Shown here piece after piece: positions 1 through 6,231 of a stretch of 10,128 nt of DNA. The stretch covers positions 1-10,128 of the forward strand of contig SLSM01000255.1 of the NCBI GenBank assembly GCA_007130445.1. The letters run 5' to 3'. The notes beneath the pieces are model-generated. The model was not told the origin of the DNA. It did no database searches and saw only the letters and a list, made by a program, of their open reading frames with translations. This stretch comes from Trueperaceae bacterium. GTDB lineage: Bacteria > Deinococcota > Deinococci > Deinococcales > Trueperaceae. Within the stretch, counting starts at the first letter, position 1. The number at the start of each line of letters is the position of its first letter. The position numbers were made by a program, and so were the translations under genes.

Positions 1-422
1 AGGGCACGGTGCTCGGCGCCGACCTGGCGCACCACGGCCGGCTGCTGCGCAGCGTCGCCGCGCCGGAGCGCCTCGGCGTCTGCCTCGACACCTGCCACGC
101 GTTCGCCGCAGGCATCGACCTCCGCTCGGTCGAGGCCTACGAGGCCTTCGTCGCCACCGTCGACGACGTGGTCGGCCTCGCGCGGGTCGGCGCCTGGCAC
201 CTGAACGATTCGCTGCACCCGCTGGGCTCGCGCAAGGACCGCCACGCCAGCATCGGCGCCGGCGAGATCGGCCTGGCCGCCTTCGCCCGCCTGATCGTCG
301 ATCCGCGCTTCGACACCGTGCCGATGCTGCTCGAGACGCCGCTGGGCGACGACGAGCAAGGGCATGCGCGCGACCTCGTCACGCTGCGCGCGTCGAGCGC
401 GCCGGAAGGGACGTCCGCATGA
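1..422 (+). CDS. nfo: Endonuclease IV (AP endonuclease), 3' part
   Basis: This is the C-terminal part of a class II AP endonuclease, which cuts DNA 5' of abasic sites in base excision repair using three zinc ions. The gene is cut by the window edge; the reading frame is open from base 3. Family motifs appear in order: GTVLG near the edge (after the usual TAGQG region), CLDTCHAF (Asp and His ligands), AWHLNDS (His ligand), the RKDRHASIG segment (Asp and His ligands) and LLETP (Glu ligand). Six of the nine metal ligands known for the family are therefore visible and intact; the other three would lie upstream. The gene ends at TGA 420-422, overlapping the start of the DinB-like gene by four bases (ATGA), so the two are probably co-transcribed and translationally coupled. 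Identification is firm; only the 5' end is missing. Confidence 0.95.
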   Translation, partial: GTVLGADLAHHGRLLRSVAAPERLGVCLDTCHAFAAGIDLRSVEAYEAFVATVDDVVGLARVGAWHLNDSLHPLGSRKDRHASIGAGEIGLAAFARLIVDPRFDTVPMLLETPLGDDEQGHARDLVTLRASSAPEGTSA

Positions 423-907
423 GCGACGCCGAGGCGATCCTCGCCCGACTGCCGCACCACCGGAACGTGCTCGAGCGCAACCTCCAGGTCCTGCTGCGCA
501 TGGCCGACGGCATGGACGACGCCGCGGCCGACCACGCGCCGATCGAAGGCGGCTCGACGCTGCGTTGGCTGCTCGGGCACCTGCTGGCGTACCGCGATCA
601 GATGCTGCGGCGGCTCGGCGGCGAGTGTGTCTGGGACGAGGAGACGGCGGCCCCCTTCAAGCGCGGTTCGCAGGCCACGGGCGGGCCACCGCTCGTCGAC
701 CTGGTCGCGGCGCTGCAGGCGCAGGCGCCACGGCTCGCCGCCGCCTTCGACGGCGCCGACGCCGCGGCGCTCGCCGAGCCGAGCACGCGGGCCTCGTTGG
801 GCACGCTCGGGGCCGAGCTCGAGTTCGGCGTCTGGCACGACACGTACCACATCGGCCAGGCGGTGCTGTACCGCCGTGCGGCCGGGCTCGACAGCCCGAT
901 CGGCTGA
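419..907 (+). CDS. DinB-family (DinB_2/YfiT-like) metal-binding protein
   Basis: A 162-residue four-helix-bundle protein of the DinB superfamily. The family is named after a DNA-damage-inducible Bacillus protein. Some members are thiol (bacillithiol or mycothiol) transferases, but the substrate of most is unknown. The three expected metal-binding histidines are present: H54 in LLGHLLAYR, and H140 and H144 in VWHDTYHIGQ. The length is normal. The ATG at 419-421 overlaps the nfo stop (ATGA), and a purine-rich GGAAGGGA at 404-411 inside nfo can serve as ribosome-binding site, so this start is well supported. Linkage to a DNA-repair gene suggests a stress role, but this is inference. DinB paralogues are numerous in Deinococcus, which fits the lineage guess. 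The gene converges on the flavin-reductase gene with a gap of only 12 bases. Confidence 0.9.
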   Translation: MSDAEAILARLPHHRNVLERNLQVLLRMADGMDDAAADHAPIEGGSTLRWLLGHLLAYRDQMLRRLGGECVWDEETAAPFKRGSQATGGPPLVDLVAALQAQAPRLAAAFDGADAAALAEPSTRASLGTLGAELEFGVWHDTYHIGQAVLYRRAAGLDSPIG

Positions 908-924
908 CGCCTGCGCGCGTCAGC
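903..924. terminator. Hairpin over two convergent stop codons
   Basis: GCTGACGC (903-910) and GCGTCAGC (917-924) form a perfect 8-bp inverted repeat with a 6-base loop. The arms contain the TGA of the DinB-like gene (905-907) and the stop of the flavin-reductase gene (920-922 on the minus strand). The position fits a bidirectional terminator. Neither side has a clear T-tract, so it may act with Rho or as an RNA 3'-end stabiliser. Confidence 0.5.
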
Positions 925-1384
925 TCAGCTGGCGGTAGGCGCCCATGTGGTACGCGAGCGGATCGCCATCGCTGAGGCGTGACGTGTCGATCCGACCCAC
1001 GTAGATCGTGTGGTCGCCGACCTCGACGCGCTGCTCTATGGTGCAGGCGATCTGTGCGACGGCGCCACGCAGCACGGGCAGCTCGTCGAAGACCTCGAAC
1101 GGGTGCTCGTCCAGCGGCACCGGGCGACCCGCGAAGTGCTCCGACAGGTCGCGCTGGTCGGCGCGCAGGATGCTGACGGCGTAGCGGGGCACGCGCTCGA
1201 GGAGGCCGTGGGAACGGGCCTTGCGAGCGATCGCCACGCCTACCAGCGGCGGCTCGAGCGACAGCGAACTGAACGCGCTCACGGTGATGCCGTGGACGGT
1301 GTCGCCGTCTTGCATGGTGACGACGGTCACACCCGACGGCCAGCGGCCGAGGGTCTGCCGGAACTCCATGGGGGTGATGGGCAT
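920..1384 (-). CDS. Flavin reductase-like FMN-binding protein
   Basis: A 154-residue protein of the flavin reductase-like domain family (HpaC/RutF type). Members bind FMN in a split-barrel dimer and often reduce flavin with NAD(P)H for a partner monooxygenase. Visible signatures are GRWPSGVTVVT near residues 13-23, HGITVSAFSSLSLEPPLVGV at 31-50 (the FMN-phosphate region) and DHTIYVGRI with PLAYHMGAYRQL at the C-terminus. The frame is open upstream to 1477. I chose the ATG at 1382-1384 because GGAG lies nine bases upstream and the protein then begins directly with the conserved MPITPMEFRQTLG stretch; the upstream extension is arginine-rich and does not resemble the family. No partner oxygenase lies next to it, so its electron acceptor cannot be named. 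It diverges from the ABC exporter gene across a gap of about 200 bases. Confidence 0.92.
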   Translation of the reverse strand: MPITPMEFRQTLGRWPSGVTVVTMQDGDTVHGITVSAFSSLSLEPPLVGVAIARKARSHGLLERVPRYAVSILRADQRDLSEHFAGRPVPLDEHPFEVFDELPVLRGAVAQIACTIEQRVEVGDHTIYVGRIDTSRLSDGDPLAYHMGAYRQLS

Positions 1385-1393
1385 GGTGGTCAA

Positions 1394-1397
1394 CTCC
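1394..1397 (-). promoter_or_regulatory. Ribosome-binding site of flavin reductase gene
   Basis: Minus-strand GGAG sits nine bases before the ATG at 1382-1384. It decides between this start and in-frame upstream starts at 1435 and 1477, which lack a comparable site. Confidence 0.6.
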
Positions 1398-1468
1398 AGG
1401 TCGCGCCCTGGGCAGGCACGGCGTCTCTGGGCCATTGATGCACGTGTGCAACGGCGACGTCTGGAGTC

Positions 1469-1478
1469 AGCGTACACT
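1469..1478. promoter_or_regulatory. Possible overlapping divergent -10 elements
   Basis: In the gap between the divergent flavin-reductase and ABC genes, the plus strand reads TACACT at 1473-1478 and the minus strand reads TACGCT over 1469-1474. Both match a TAnnnT-type -10 box. I find no convincing -35 hexamer at normal spacing for the plus-strand box. The minus-strand box has at best TTGGCG about 15 bases upstream. This is a weak prediction from sequence alone. Confidence 0.22.
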
Positions 1479-1531
1479 CACGCGATCGGCGCCAATCTGG
1501 GCAGCGCTCGCGACGGTCATGCCCGACGGCC

Positions 1532-1537
1532 TATCAT
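1532..1537 (+). promoter_or_regulatory. Possible -10 box for leaderless transcript
   Basis: TATCAT ends seven bases before the ATG at 1545. That is the spacing expected when transcription starts at the A of the start codon. Deinococcus species are known to use many such leaderless mRNAs with a TAnnnT box just upstream of the start. No -35 hexamer is evident. Confidence 0.3.
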
Positions 1538-1544
1538 GCCCCGC

Positions 1545-1589
1545 ATGACCCTTCGCCCCGCACGCAGCACCGGCTCGGCACGCCCTTGA
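1545..1589 (+). CDS. Possible 14-codon leader ORF before ABC exporter
   Basis: An ATG at 1545 opens a 14-residue ORF (MTLRPARSTGSARP) ending at TGA 1587-1589. The stop shares four bases (TTGA) with the likely TTG start of the ABC exporter gene. It has no ribosome-binding site but lies seven bases after a TATCAT box, as a leaderless start would. Translation of this short ORF could deliver ribosomes to the weak TTG start by termination-reinitiation. The peptide resembles no family I know, and the arrangement may be chance. Confidence 0.22.
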   Translation: MTLRPARSTGSARP

Positions 1590-3460
1590 GCGCGACGCCC
1601 TCGAGCGCACTGCCTTCGAGCGCCACGCCACGATCCGTCGATCCCGTCCCACCCCTGCGCCGGCTGTGGCGCTACGCCGCCGAGGCCGATCGCGCCGGCC
1701 GACCGCCCGGGCGCCGGTCGTACCGCGGGCGTGCCGGGCTGGCGACGCTGTTCACGCTCCTCAACACCGTCTTCGACCTGGCGCCGCCGTTCCTGATCGG
1801 CGTGGCCGTCGACGTGGTGGTGCAGCGCGAGACGTCGCTCATGGCGGGCCTGCTCGGCGTCACCGATCCGATGACGCAGCTGTGGTGGTTGGCGCTCGCC
1901 ACCTTCGTGATCTGGGGGCTCGAGAGCCTCACGGAGTACGTGGCGCTGGTGCAGTGGCGCAACCTGGCCCAGGAGCTGCAGCACGACCTTCGGCTGGCGA
2001 CCTACGCCCACGTCCAAGACCTCGAGCTGGCCTACTACGAAGACCGCTCGACGGGTGGGCTCATGGCCGTGATGAACGACGACGTCAACCAGCTCGAGCG
2101 CTTCCTCGACATCGGCGCCAAGGACATCTTGCAGCTCGTGGCGGTGATCGTGATCCTCGGGGCGTTCTTCTTCGCCGCCGCACCGGGTGTGGCGTGGTTG
2201 GCCTTCCTGCCGATGCCGGTGATCGTGTGGGGTTCGCTGCGCTTCCAGAAGCGCCTGGCGCCGCTCTACTCGCGTGTGCGCGAACAGGTGGGACACGTCA
2301 ACGCGCAGCTCGGCAACAACCTCGCGGGCATCGCCACGATCAAGTCGTTCACGGCCGAGGAGGCCGAGACTCGGCGCATCGCAGGTGCCTCGCTCGACTA
2401 CGTGGCGCGAAACCGTGAGGCGATCCGGCTCTCGTCGGCGTTCGTCCCGCTCATCCGGATCGCGATCGTGGCGGGCTTCATGGCCACGCTGGTGCTCGGC
2501 GGCTGGATGACCCTACAGGGGCAGCTGCTGGTCGGCGTCTACAGCACGCTGGTGTTCATGACGCAGCGGCTGCTGTGGCCGCTGACGCGACTCGGTCAGA
2601 CGCTCGACCTGTACCAGCGCGCGATGGCGTCGACGCGGCGCATCTTCGAGCTCCTCGACGTGGTGCCCGGCATGGACGACGGCGAGCGCCCGCTGCCACG
2701 CGAGCGCGTCGCGGGGGCGCTGCGTTTCGAGGGCGTGCGCTTCTCGTACGCCAGCGGCCCCGAGGTGCTCCGGGGCGTCGACCTCGACGTGCCCGCGGGC
2801 CACACCGTGGCGATCGTCGGCGCCACCGGCGCGGGCAAGTCGAGCGTGGTCAAGCTGCTGCTGCGCTTCTACGACGCGACCGCGGGCCGCGTCACGCTCG
2901 ACGGCGTCGACCTGCGTGAGGTGCGCCTGCGCGACCTGCGAGCGGCGGTCGGCCTCGTCTCGCAAGACGTCTTCTTGTTCCACGGCAGCGTCCGCGACAA
3001 CGTCGCCTACGGCCGCCCTGACGCCAGCGACGACGAGATCCGCCGCGCCCTGGAGCTGGCCGAGGCCGCGCCGTTCGTCGCCGAGCTGCCGTTCGGCCTC
3101 GAGACGATCGTCGGCGAGCGCGGCCAGAAGCTCTCCGGCGGTCAGCGACAACGCCTGTCGCTCGCGAGAGCCGTGCTCAAGGACCCGCCGATCCTGGTGC
3201 TCGACGAGGCCACCAGCGCCGTCGACAACGAGACCGAGGCGGCGATCCAGCGCTCGCTCGAGACCGTCACGCAGGGGCGCACGACGGTGGTGATCGCCCA
3301 TCGGCTCTCCACCATCCGCCATGCGGATCGGATCTACGTCCTGGACCTCGGGCGCGTGCTCGAGAGCGGCACGCACGACGACCTGCTCGCCCGCGGCGGC
3401 GCCTACGCCGCCCTGTGGCGTGTGCAGACGGGTGAGCGGCTGCGCAGCGCCGCCGACTGA
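1586..3460 (+). CDS. ABC exporter half-transporter (ABCB/MsbA type)
   Basis: A 624-residue half-transporter with the membrane domain fused to the ATPase; two copies, or one copy with a partner, form an exporter in the cytoplasmic membrane. The membrane domain covers about residues 50-345, with hydrophobic segments near 52-80, 98-122, 182-215 and 283-308. The ATPase has Walker A GATGAGKS at 412-419, the Q-loop in VSQD (Q460), signature LSGGQ at 516-520, Walker B ILVLDE ending at D540-E541, the D-loop SAVD, and the switch histidine H572. All catalytic elements are intact. No second half-transporter is adjacent, so a homodimer is likely; the substrate (lipid, drug or peptide) cannot be read from sequence. 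The start is uncertain. No ATG or GTG precedes the conserved part in this frame, leaving TTG 1586 as the best candidate despite no ribosome-binding site. The first 20 residues are low-complexity Ser/Ala/Pro/Thr. Confidence 0.94.
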   Translation: MSATPSSALPSSATPRSVDPVPPLRRLWRYAAEADRAGRPPGRRSYRGRAGLATLFTLLNTVFDLAPPFLIGVAVDVVVQRETSLMAGLLGVTDPMTQLWWLALATFVIWGLESLTEYVALVQWRNLAQELQHDLRLATYAHVQDLELAYYEDRSTGGLMAVMNDDVNQLERFLDIGAKDILQLVAVIVILGAFFFAAAPGVAWLAFLPMPVIVWGSLRFQKRLAPLYSRVREQVGHVNAQLGNNLAGIATIKSFTAEEAETRRIAGASLDYVARNREAIRLSSAFVPLIRIAIVAGFMATLVLGGWMTLQGQLLVGVYSTLVFMTQRLLWPLTRLGQTLDLYQRAMASTRRIFELLDVVPGMDDGERPLPRERVAGALRFEGVRFSYASGPEVLRGVDLDVPAGHTVAIVGATGAGKSSVVKLLLRFYDATAGRVTLDGVDLREVRLRDLRAAVGLVSQDVFLFHGSVRDNVAYGRPDASDDEIRRALELAEAAPFVAELPFGLETIVGERGQKLSGGQRQRLSLARAVLKDPPILVLDEATSAVDNETEAAIQRSLETVTQGRTTVVIAHRLSTIRHADRIYVLDLGRVLESGTHDDLLARGGAYAALWRVQTGERLRSAAD

Positions 3461-3484
3461 GCGCGTTCGCCCCGCAGTGCCACG

Positions 3485-3504
3485 TGCGTTGCAGCGCATA
3501 TCGT
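3485..3504 (+). promoter_or_regulatory. Imperfect palindrome beside a possible -10 box
   Basis: In the 171-base gap after the ABC exporter, TGCGTTGCAGCGCA (3485-3498) is a 14-base palindrome with a single mismatched position pair. It is followed at once by TATCGT (3499-3504), which could be a -10 box for the downstream hydrolase gene, leaving a leader of about 120 bases. No good -35 element is seen. The rest of the gap shows nothing I recognise. Confidence 0.2.
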
Positions 3505-3618
3505 GCGAGGGTCGTGCCAGGCGACCACCGGTGTGCGGCCTGCGCCCGCGTTCGGCGACAACGGCCGTACCATGACCACACGACGCCCGCTCGCCGCCCT
3601 CCGGCTGCGGTGCATCGC

Positions 3619-3626
3619 GAGAGGGG
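3619..3626 (+). promoter_or_regulatory. Ribosome-binding site deciding a GTG start
   Basis: GAGAGGGG lies five bases before GTG 3632. It supports that GTG over the in-frame ATG at 3572, which has no such site. Confidence 0.6.
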
Positions 3627-3631
3627 CCATC

Positions 3632-4378
3632 GTGGCGACACTGCATCTGTTGGGAACGGGCGCGGCCGCATCGGACGGCGCGCGCACGACCACGATGCTC
3701 GCCGTCGAGTCGGACGCCGGTGTGCTGCTGATCGACTGCGGCGGCGACGCCGCGCAGCGGTTGCGGGCCCACGGCCTCGAGCCGGCCGAGCTCGCCGCCA
3801 TCATCATCACGCATGAGCACGCCGACCACGTGGCCGGCTTCCCGCTGCTGCTCGAGCGCATGTGGCTCGGCGGTCGGCGCGACCACGTCGACGTCTACGG
3901 CATCGAGCCCGCCATCGCCCAGGCCCGCCGACTGCACGACGCCTTCGACACCAGCGCCTGGCCCGGCTACCCGAGCGTGCGCTACCATGCCATCCCGCAC
4001 GAGGAGGGCGCGCCGGTCCTGGACGGGTTCGGGCTGCGCGTCCACGCTGCTCCTGGCACGCACAGCGTGCCGACCGTGGGCCTACGCATCGCTGCCGATG
4101 GAGGGGGCGTGCTGGCGTACTCCGGCGACACGGCCTACGACCCAGCGATCGTGCGGCTCGCGCGCGGCGCCGACCTCCTCGTCCACGAGGCGACCGACGA
4201 ATCGCCCATGCACAGCCGCGTCGAAGACGCCACCCGCGTCGCGCTCGAAGCGGCTGTCGGGCGGTTGGTGCTGGTGCACCTTCCGCCAGCCTTCGACGTG
4301 AACGGCGGACCCGCCCGCGCCCGCGCCGCGTTCGAGGCCACGACGATCGGCGAGGACGGCGCGCGCTTCACGTTCTGA
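3632..4378 (+). CDS. RNase Z-like metallo-beta-lactamase-fold hydrolase
   Basis: A 248-residue metallo-beta-lactamase-fold protein resembling the RNase Z/phosphodiesterase branch. It opens with the typical strand ATLHLLGTGAA. Metal ligands are visible: THEHADH (H61, H63, D65, H66), PGTHS (H144), YSGDT (D166), VHEAT (H185) and LVHLPP (H216). The GTG at 3632 is preferred because GAGAGGGG lies five bases upstream and because family members begin with this strand; the in-frame ATG at 3572 would add an arginine-rich tail. Canonical bacterial RNase Z, which trims tRNA 3' ends, is about 300 residues and carries a flexible Gly-Pro-rich arm. I see no such arm here, so a related phosphodiesterase or another esterase-like hydrolase is equally possible. 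It follows the ABC exporter on the same strand after 171 bases, and separate transcription seems likely. Confidence 0.88.
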   Translation: MATLHLLGTGAAASDGARTTTMLAVESDAGVLLIDCGGDAAQRLRAHGLEPAELAAIIITHEHADHVAGFPLLLERMWLGGRRDHVDVYGIEPAIAQARRLHDAFDTSAWPGYPSVRYHAIPHEEGAPVLDGFGLRVHAAPGTHSVPTVGLRIAADGGGVLAYSGDTAYDPAIVRLARGADLLVHEATDESPMHSRVEDATRVALEAAVGRLVLVHLPPAFDVNGGPARARAAFEATTIGEDGARFTF

Positions 4379-4415
4379 AGGGCGATCCCGTGCCGCCGAT
4401 CCGCACCTCGGGGGC

Positions 4416-4480
4416 GGCCGTGCGACGCGACCGCTCGGGCCGAGGTAGCGACCAGAGCCCACGATCGTCCGCGCACGGCC
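4416..4480. repeat. 9-bp inverted repeat, 47-base spacer
   Basis: GGCCGTGCG at 4416-4424 is the exact reverse complement of CGCACGGCC at 4472-4480. Between the arms lie CGATCG (4462-4467) and a compact imperfect palindrome, CTCGGGCCGAG (4434-4444). The element fills much of the 160-base gap between the hydrolase and the lipoprotein gene. It could be a transcript terminator for the former or a folded leader or operator for the latter; there is no T-tract. In such GC-rich DNA a 9-bp match is only moderately unlikely by chance. Confidence 0.25.
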
Positions 4481-4525
4481 CATGATGAAGCCGAAGCGAC
4501 CTGACGTGTTACCAGCGTCCGGAGC

Positions 4526-4533
4526 GGGAGGAG
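4526..4533 (+). promoter_or_regulatory. Strong Shine-Dalgarno of lipoprotein gene
   Basis: GGGAGGAG ends five bases before ATG 4539. It decides that start over the tandem in-frame ATGs at 4482 and 4485, which have no ribosome-binding site and would put extra residues before the signal peptide. Confidence 0.8.
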
Positions 4534-4538
4534 TCGCG

Positions 4539-6182
4539 ATGTACCAACGACGGCCGATCAGCCGAGAGACCGTGAAGGCCGCTGCCTGCACGTTCATCGC
4601 CGGCATCGCGCTGGTCCTTCTCGTCGTTGCCTGCGGCCCCGGGCCGACGGACGACCCACCACCACCGACCGGCGACACCGCCATCACCATCACCGTCGTC
4701 GGCGATGGCCGAGCGACGCTCGAGGCGCTCGACTTCACGTGCAGCGACACGTGCACGATCGGGGTCGACGAGGGGACCGAGATCTCACTCGCCGCCGTGC
4801 CGAACGCCGGACGCGTGCTCGTGGCATGGGACGGCCCCTGCAGTCCGTTCGACGACGACTGCGTGTGGCACGCCGAAGCGGGCACCGCCGTGACGGTCAC
4901 GTTCGCGTCACACGCGCTGCGCTTCGACCTCGCGGGGGACGGGGAGGGGTACTTCGAGATCGACGCAGCGGGCGACGCCATCGAGTGTCGCGAGGCGTGC
5001 GGCGTGGCCCTCGAGCAGCCGTTGGCCGTGACGATCACCTACTTCGCCGAGGGTTCCGCGCGGACGACGCTCGACCCGTGGATTGGCGCGTGTTCCGAAG
5101 CGACTGAGAGCGAGGATTACTGCCTCGTGAACGTCGAGAGCGTCACGACCATCGGCAAGATATGGCGCCATCCGCCGATCGCGGCCGACTTCTCGGCCAC
5201 GATCGACCAGGGGAGCCCCCTGACGGTGGACCCACCCGGCGTCCTCGCGGGCGTCGACGACACGCCTGGAGACACCCACACCGCGTCCCTGGTGGACGAA
5301 CCAGTCCACGGCGACGTCGTGCTCTCCCACCAGGGTTCGTTCACGTACGTTCCGTACGCTGGCTTCGTGGCTGCCGACCAGTTCACGTTCCGCGTCACCG
5401 ACGCGTTCGGGAACACCAGCGACGCCACCGCCACCGTGAGCGTGCGGCCGCGCCTCACGCTCGCGAAGGAGGGCGACGGCAGCGTCTCCAGCGTTCCGCC
5501 GGGCATCGCGTGCGACGCCTCGTGCACCACCGACATCGCGCACTTCGACATCGGATCGTCCGTCACGCTGACCGCAGAGGCCCAACCCGGCAACACCTTC
5601 AGCGGCTGGACGAGCGGCCCCTGCGACGGCAGCGGCGCACCCACGTGCGACGTCACGATGAACGGTCCGAAGAGCATCACGGCCACCTTCAGCGCCAGCA
5701 CCTACACCCTCGACGTCACCCGCACCGGCAACGGCACCGGCAACGTCACCAGCGTCCCGAGCGGCATCGACCTGGGCGCTGGCAAAGGCAGTGCCACCTT
5801 CGCCCACGGCACGTCGATCACCCTCACCGCAACCGCCACGGGCATCAGCGTGTTCACCGAGTGGAGCGCCGGCCCCTGCGACGGCAGCAGCGTGGCGACC
5901 TGCACCTTCACCATCACCGACGACACCACCGTCGAAGCCACGTTCTCCCGCAGGCGGCCGTTCACTGGCGTCAGCGCCAGCGAGCCTGGCATCGTCCCGC
6001 GGGTCCCGGAAGGCGTCGATCTCGACGACGCCGCCGACGCCACGATCACGACGGTCGCTGCGTCCTTGCGCCCGATCGGCCCATCGCTCGCCGTCGTGCA
6101 TCGCCCTCACGCGGGACGGGGGCGGGTACGCGGAACTCGCCGCCGCGGGGCGGACGGCGCTCGACGCGTGGATCGGCTGTGA
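4539..6182 (+). CDS. Lipoprotein with InlB-type and cadherin-like repeats
   Basis: A predicted surface lipoprotein of 547 residues. Residues 1-31 are a type II signal peptide: basic YQRRPISRETVK, a hydrophobic core, then lipobox VVAC with C32 as the lipidated residue, followed by a Pro/Asp-rich spacer. Domains in order: divergent InlB B-type repeats at about 48-123 and 126-210, a cadherin-like/Big-type domain at about 211-303 with SFTYVPYAGF and DQFTFRVTDAFGN, then two more repeats at about 305-386 and 388-470. Repeats 1-3 each carry two cysteine pairs (C68/C72 with C101/C108; C150/C154 with C185/C195; C325/C329 with C362/C370); repeat 4 keeps only C447/C455. Such repeats are extracellular and often adhesive, but no ligand can be named. 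Residues 471-525 are unrecognised but look coding. The last 20 or so are an arginine-rich run that looks like out-of-frame translation, so the true C-terminus is doubtful. The gene converges on the SLH-collagen gene. Confidence 0.85.
   Translation: MYQRRPISRETVKAAACTFIAGIALVLLVVACGPGPTDDPPPPTGDTAITITVVGDGRATLEALDFTCSDTCTIGVDEGTEISLAAVPNAGRVLVAWDGPCSPFDDDCVWHAEAGTAVTVTFASHALRFDLAGDGEGYFEIDAAGDAIECREACGVALEQPLAVTITYFAEGSARTTLDPWIGACSEATESEDYCLVNVESVTTIGKIWRHPPIAADFSATIDQGSPLTVDPPGVLAGVDDTPGDTHTASLVDEPVHGDVVLSHQGSFTYVPYAGFVAADQFTFRVTDAFGNTSDATATVSVRPRLTLAKEGDGSVSSVPPGIACDASCTTDIAHFDIGSSVTLTAEAQPGNTFSGWTSGPCDGSGAPTCDVTMNGPKSITATFSASTYTLDVTRTGNGTGNVTSVPSGIDLGAGKGSATFAHGTSITLTATATGISVFTEWSAGPCDGSSVATCTFTITDDTTVEATFSRRRPFTGVSASEPGIVPRVPEGVDLDDAADATITTVAASLRPIGPSLAVVHRPHAGRGRVRGTRRRGADGARRVDRL
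5616..5888 (+). repeat. In-phase direct repeat within lipoprotein gene
   Basis: An identical 18-base block encoding GPCDGS occurs at 5616-5633 and 5871-5888, exactly 255 bases (85 codons) apart. It marks the homologous Cys-containing turn of repeats 3 and 4 and suggests that these two repeats arose by a fairly recent duplication. Confidence 0.6.
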
Positions 6183-6231
6183 CCACGTCGACGAGGTCGA
6201 CACCGCTCGCGTGACGGCTAGGACCATGGGC
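6097..6231 (+). other. Out-of-frame coding remnant after lipoprotein repeats
   Basis: From about 6100 the +1 frame relative to the lipoprotein shows a better coding pattern (third positions nearly all G/C, balanced amino acids: YAELAAAGRTALDAWIGC and then DHVDEVDTARV). The annotated frame here turns into an arginine-rich tail ending at 6182. The switch falls near the G5 run at 6118-6122; one extra G there would explain it. The shifted frame has no stop before it runs antisense into the collagen-like gene, so a single indel does not restore a tidy 3' end. A sequencing error or real decay of the lipoprotein C-terminus are both possible. Confidence 0.4.
6187..6201. terminator. Short hairpin between convergent genes
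   Basis: GTCGAC-gag-GTCGAC forms a 6-bp stem with a 3-base loop in the 49-base gap between the lipoprotein stop (6182) and the end of the SLH-collagen gene (6232). There is no T-tract. It may also simply be coding sequence if the lipoprotein frame continues by frameshift, so this is a weak call. Confidence 0.25.

Noticed and set aside
3503..3631. N-terminal extension of the RNase Z-like hydrolase
   Set aside because: The extension is Arg-rich and unlike the family; the GTG at 3632 has a ribosome-binding site and begins at the conserved first strand.
2513..4063. Long minus-strand open frame of 516 codons
   Set aside because: It is antisense to the intact ABC exporter and hydrolase genes, is full of His/Gln/Arg/Val runs without domains, and reflects the absence of stops in GC-rich DNA.
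4482..4538. Upstream tandem ATG starts for the lipoprotein
   Set aside because: There is no ribosome-binding site, and the added residues would precede the signal peptide; GGGAGGAG before 4539 is decisive.
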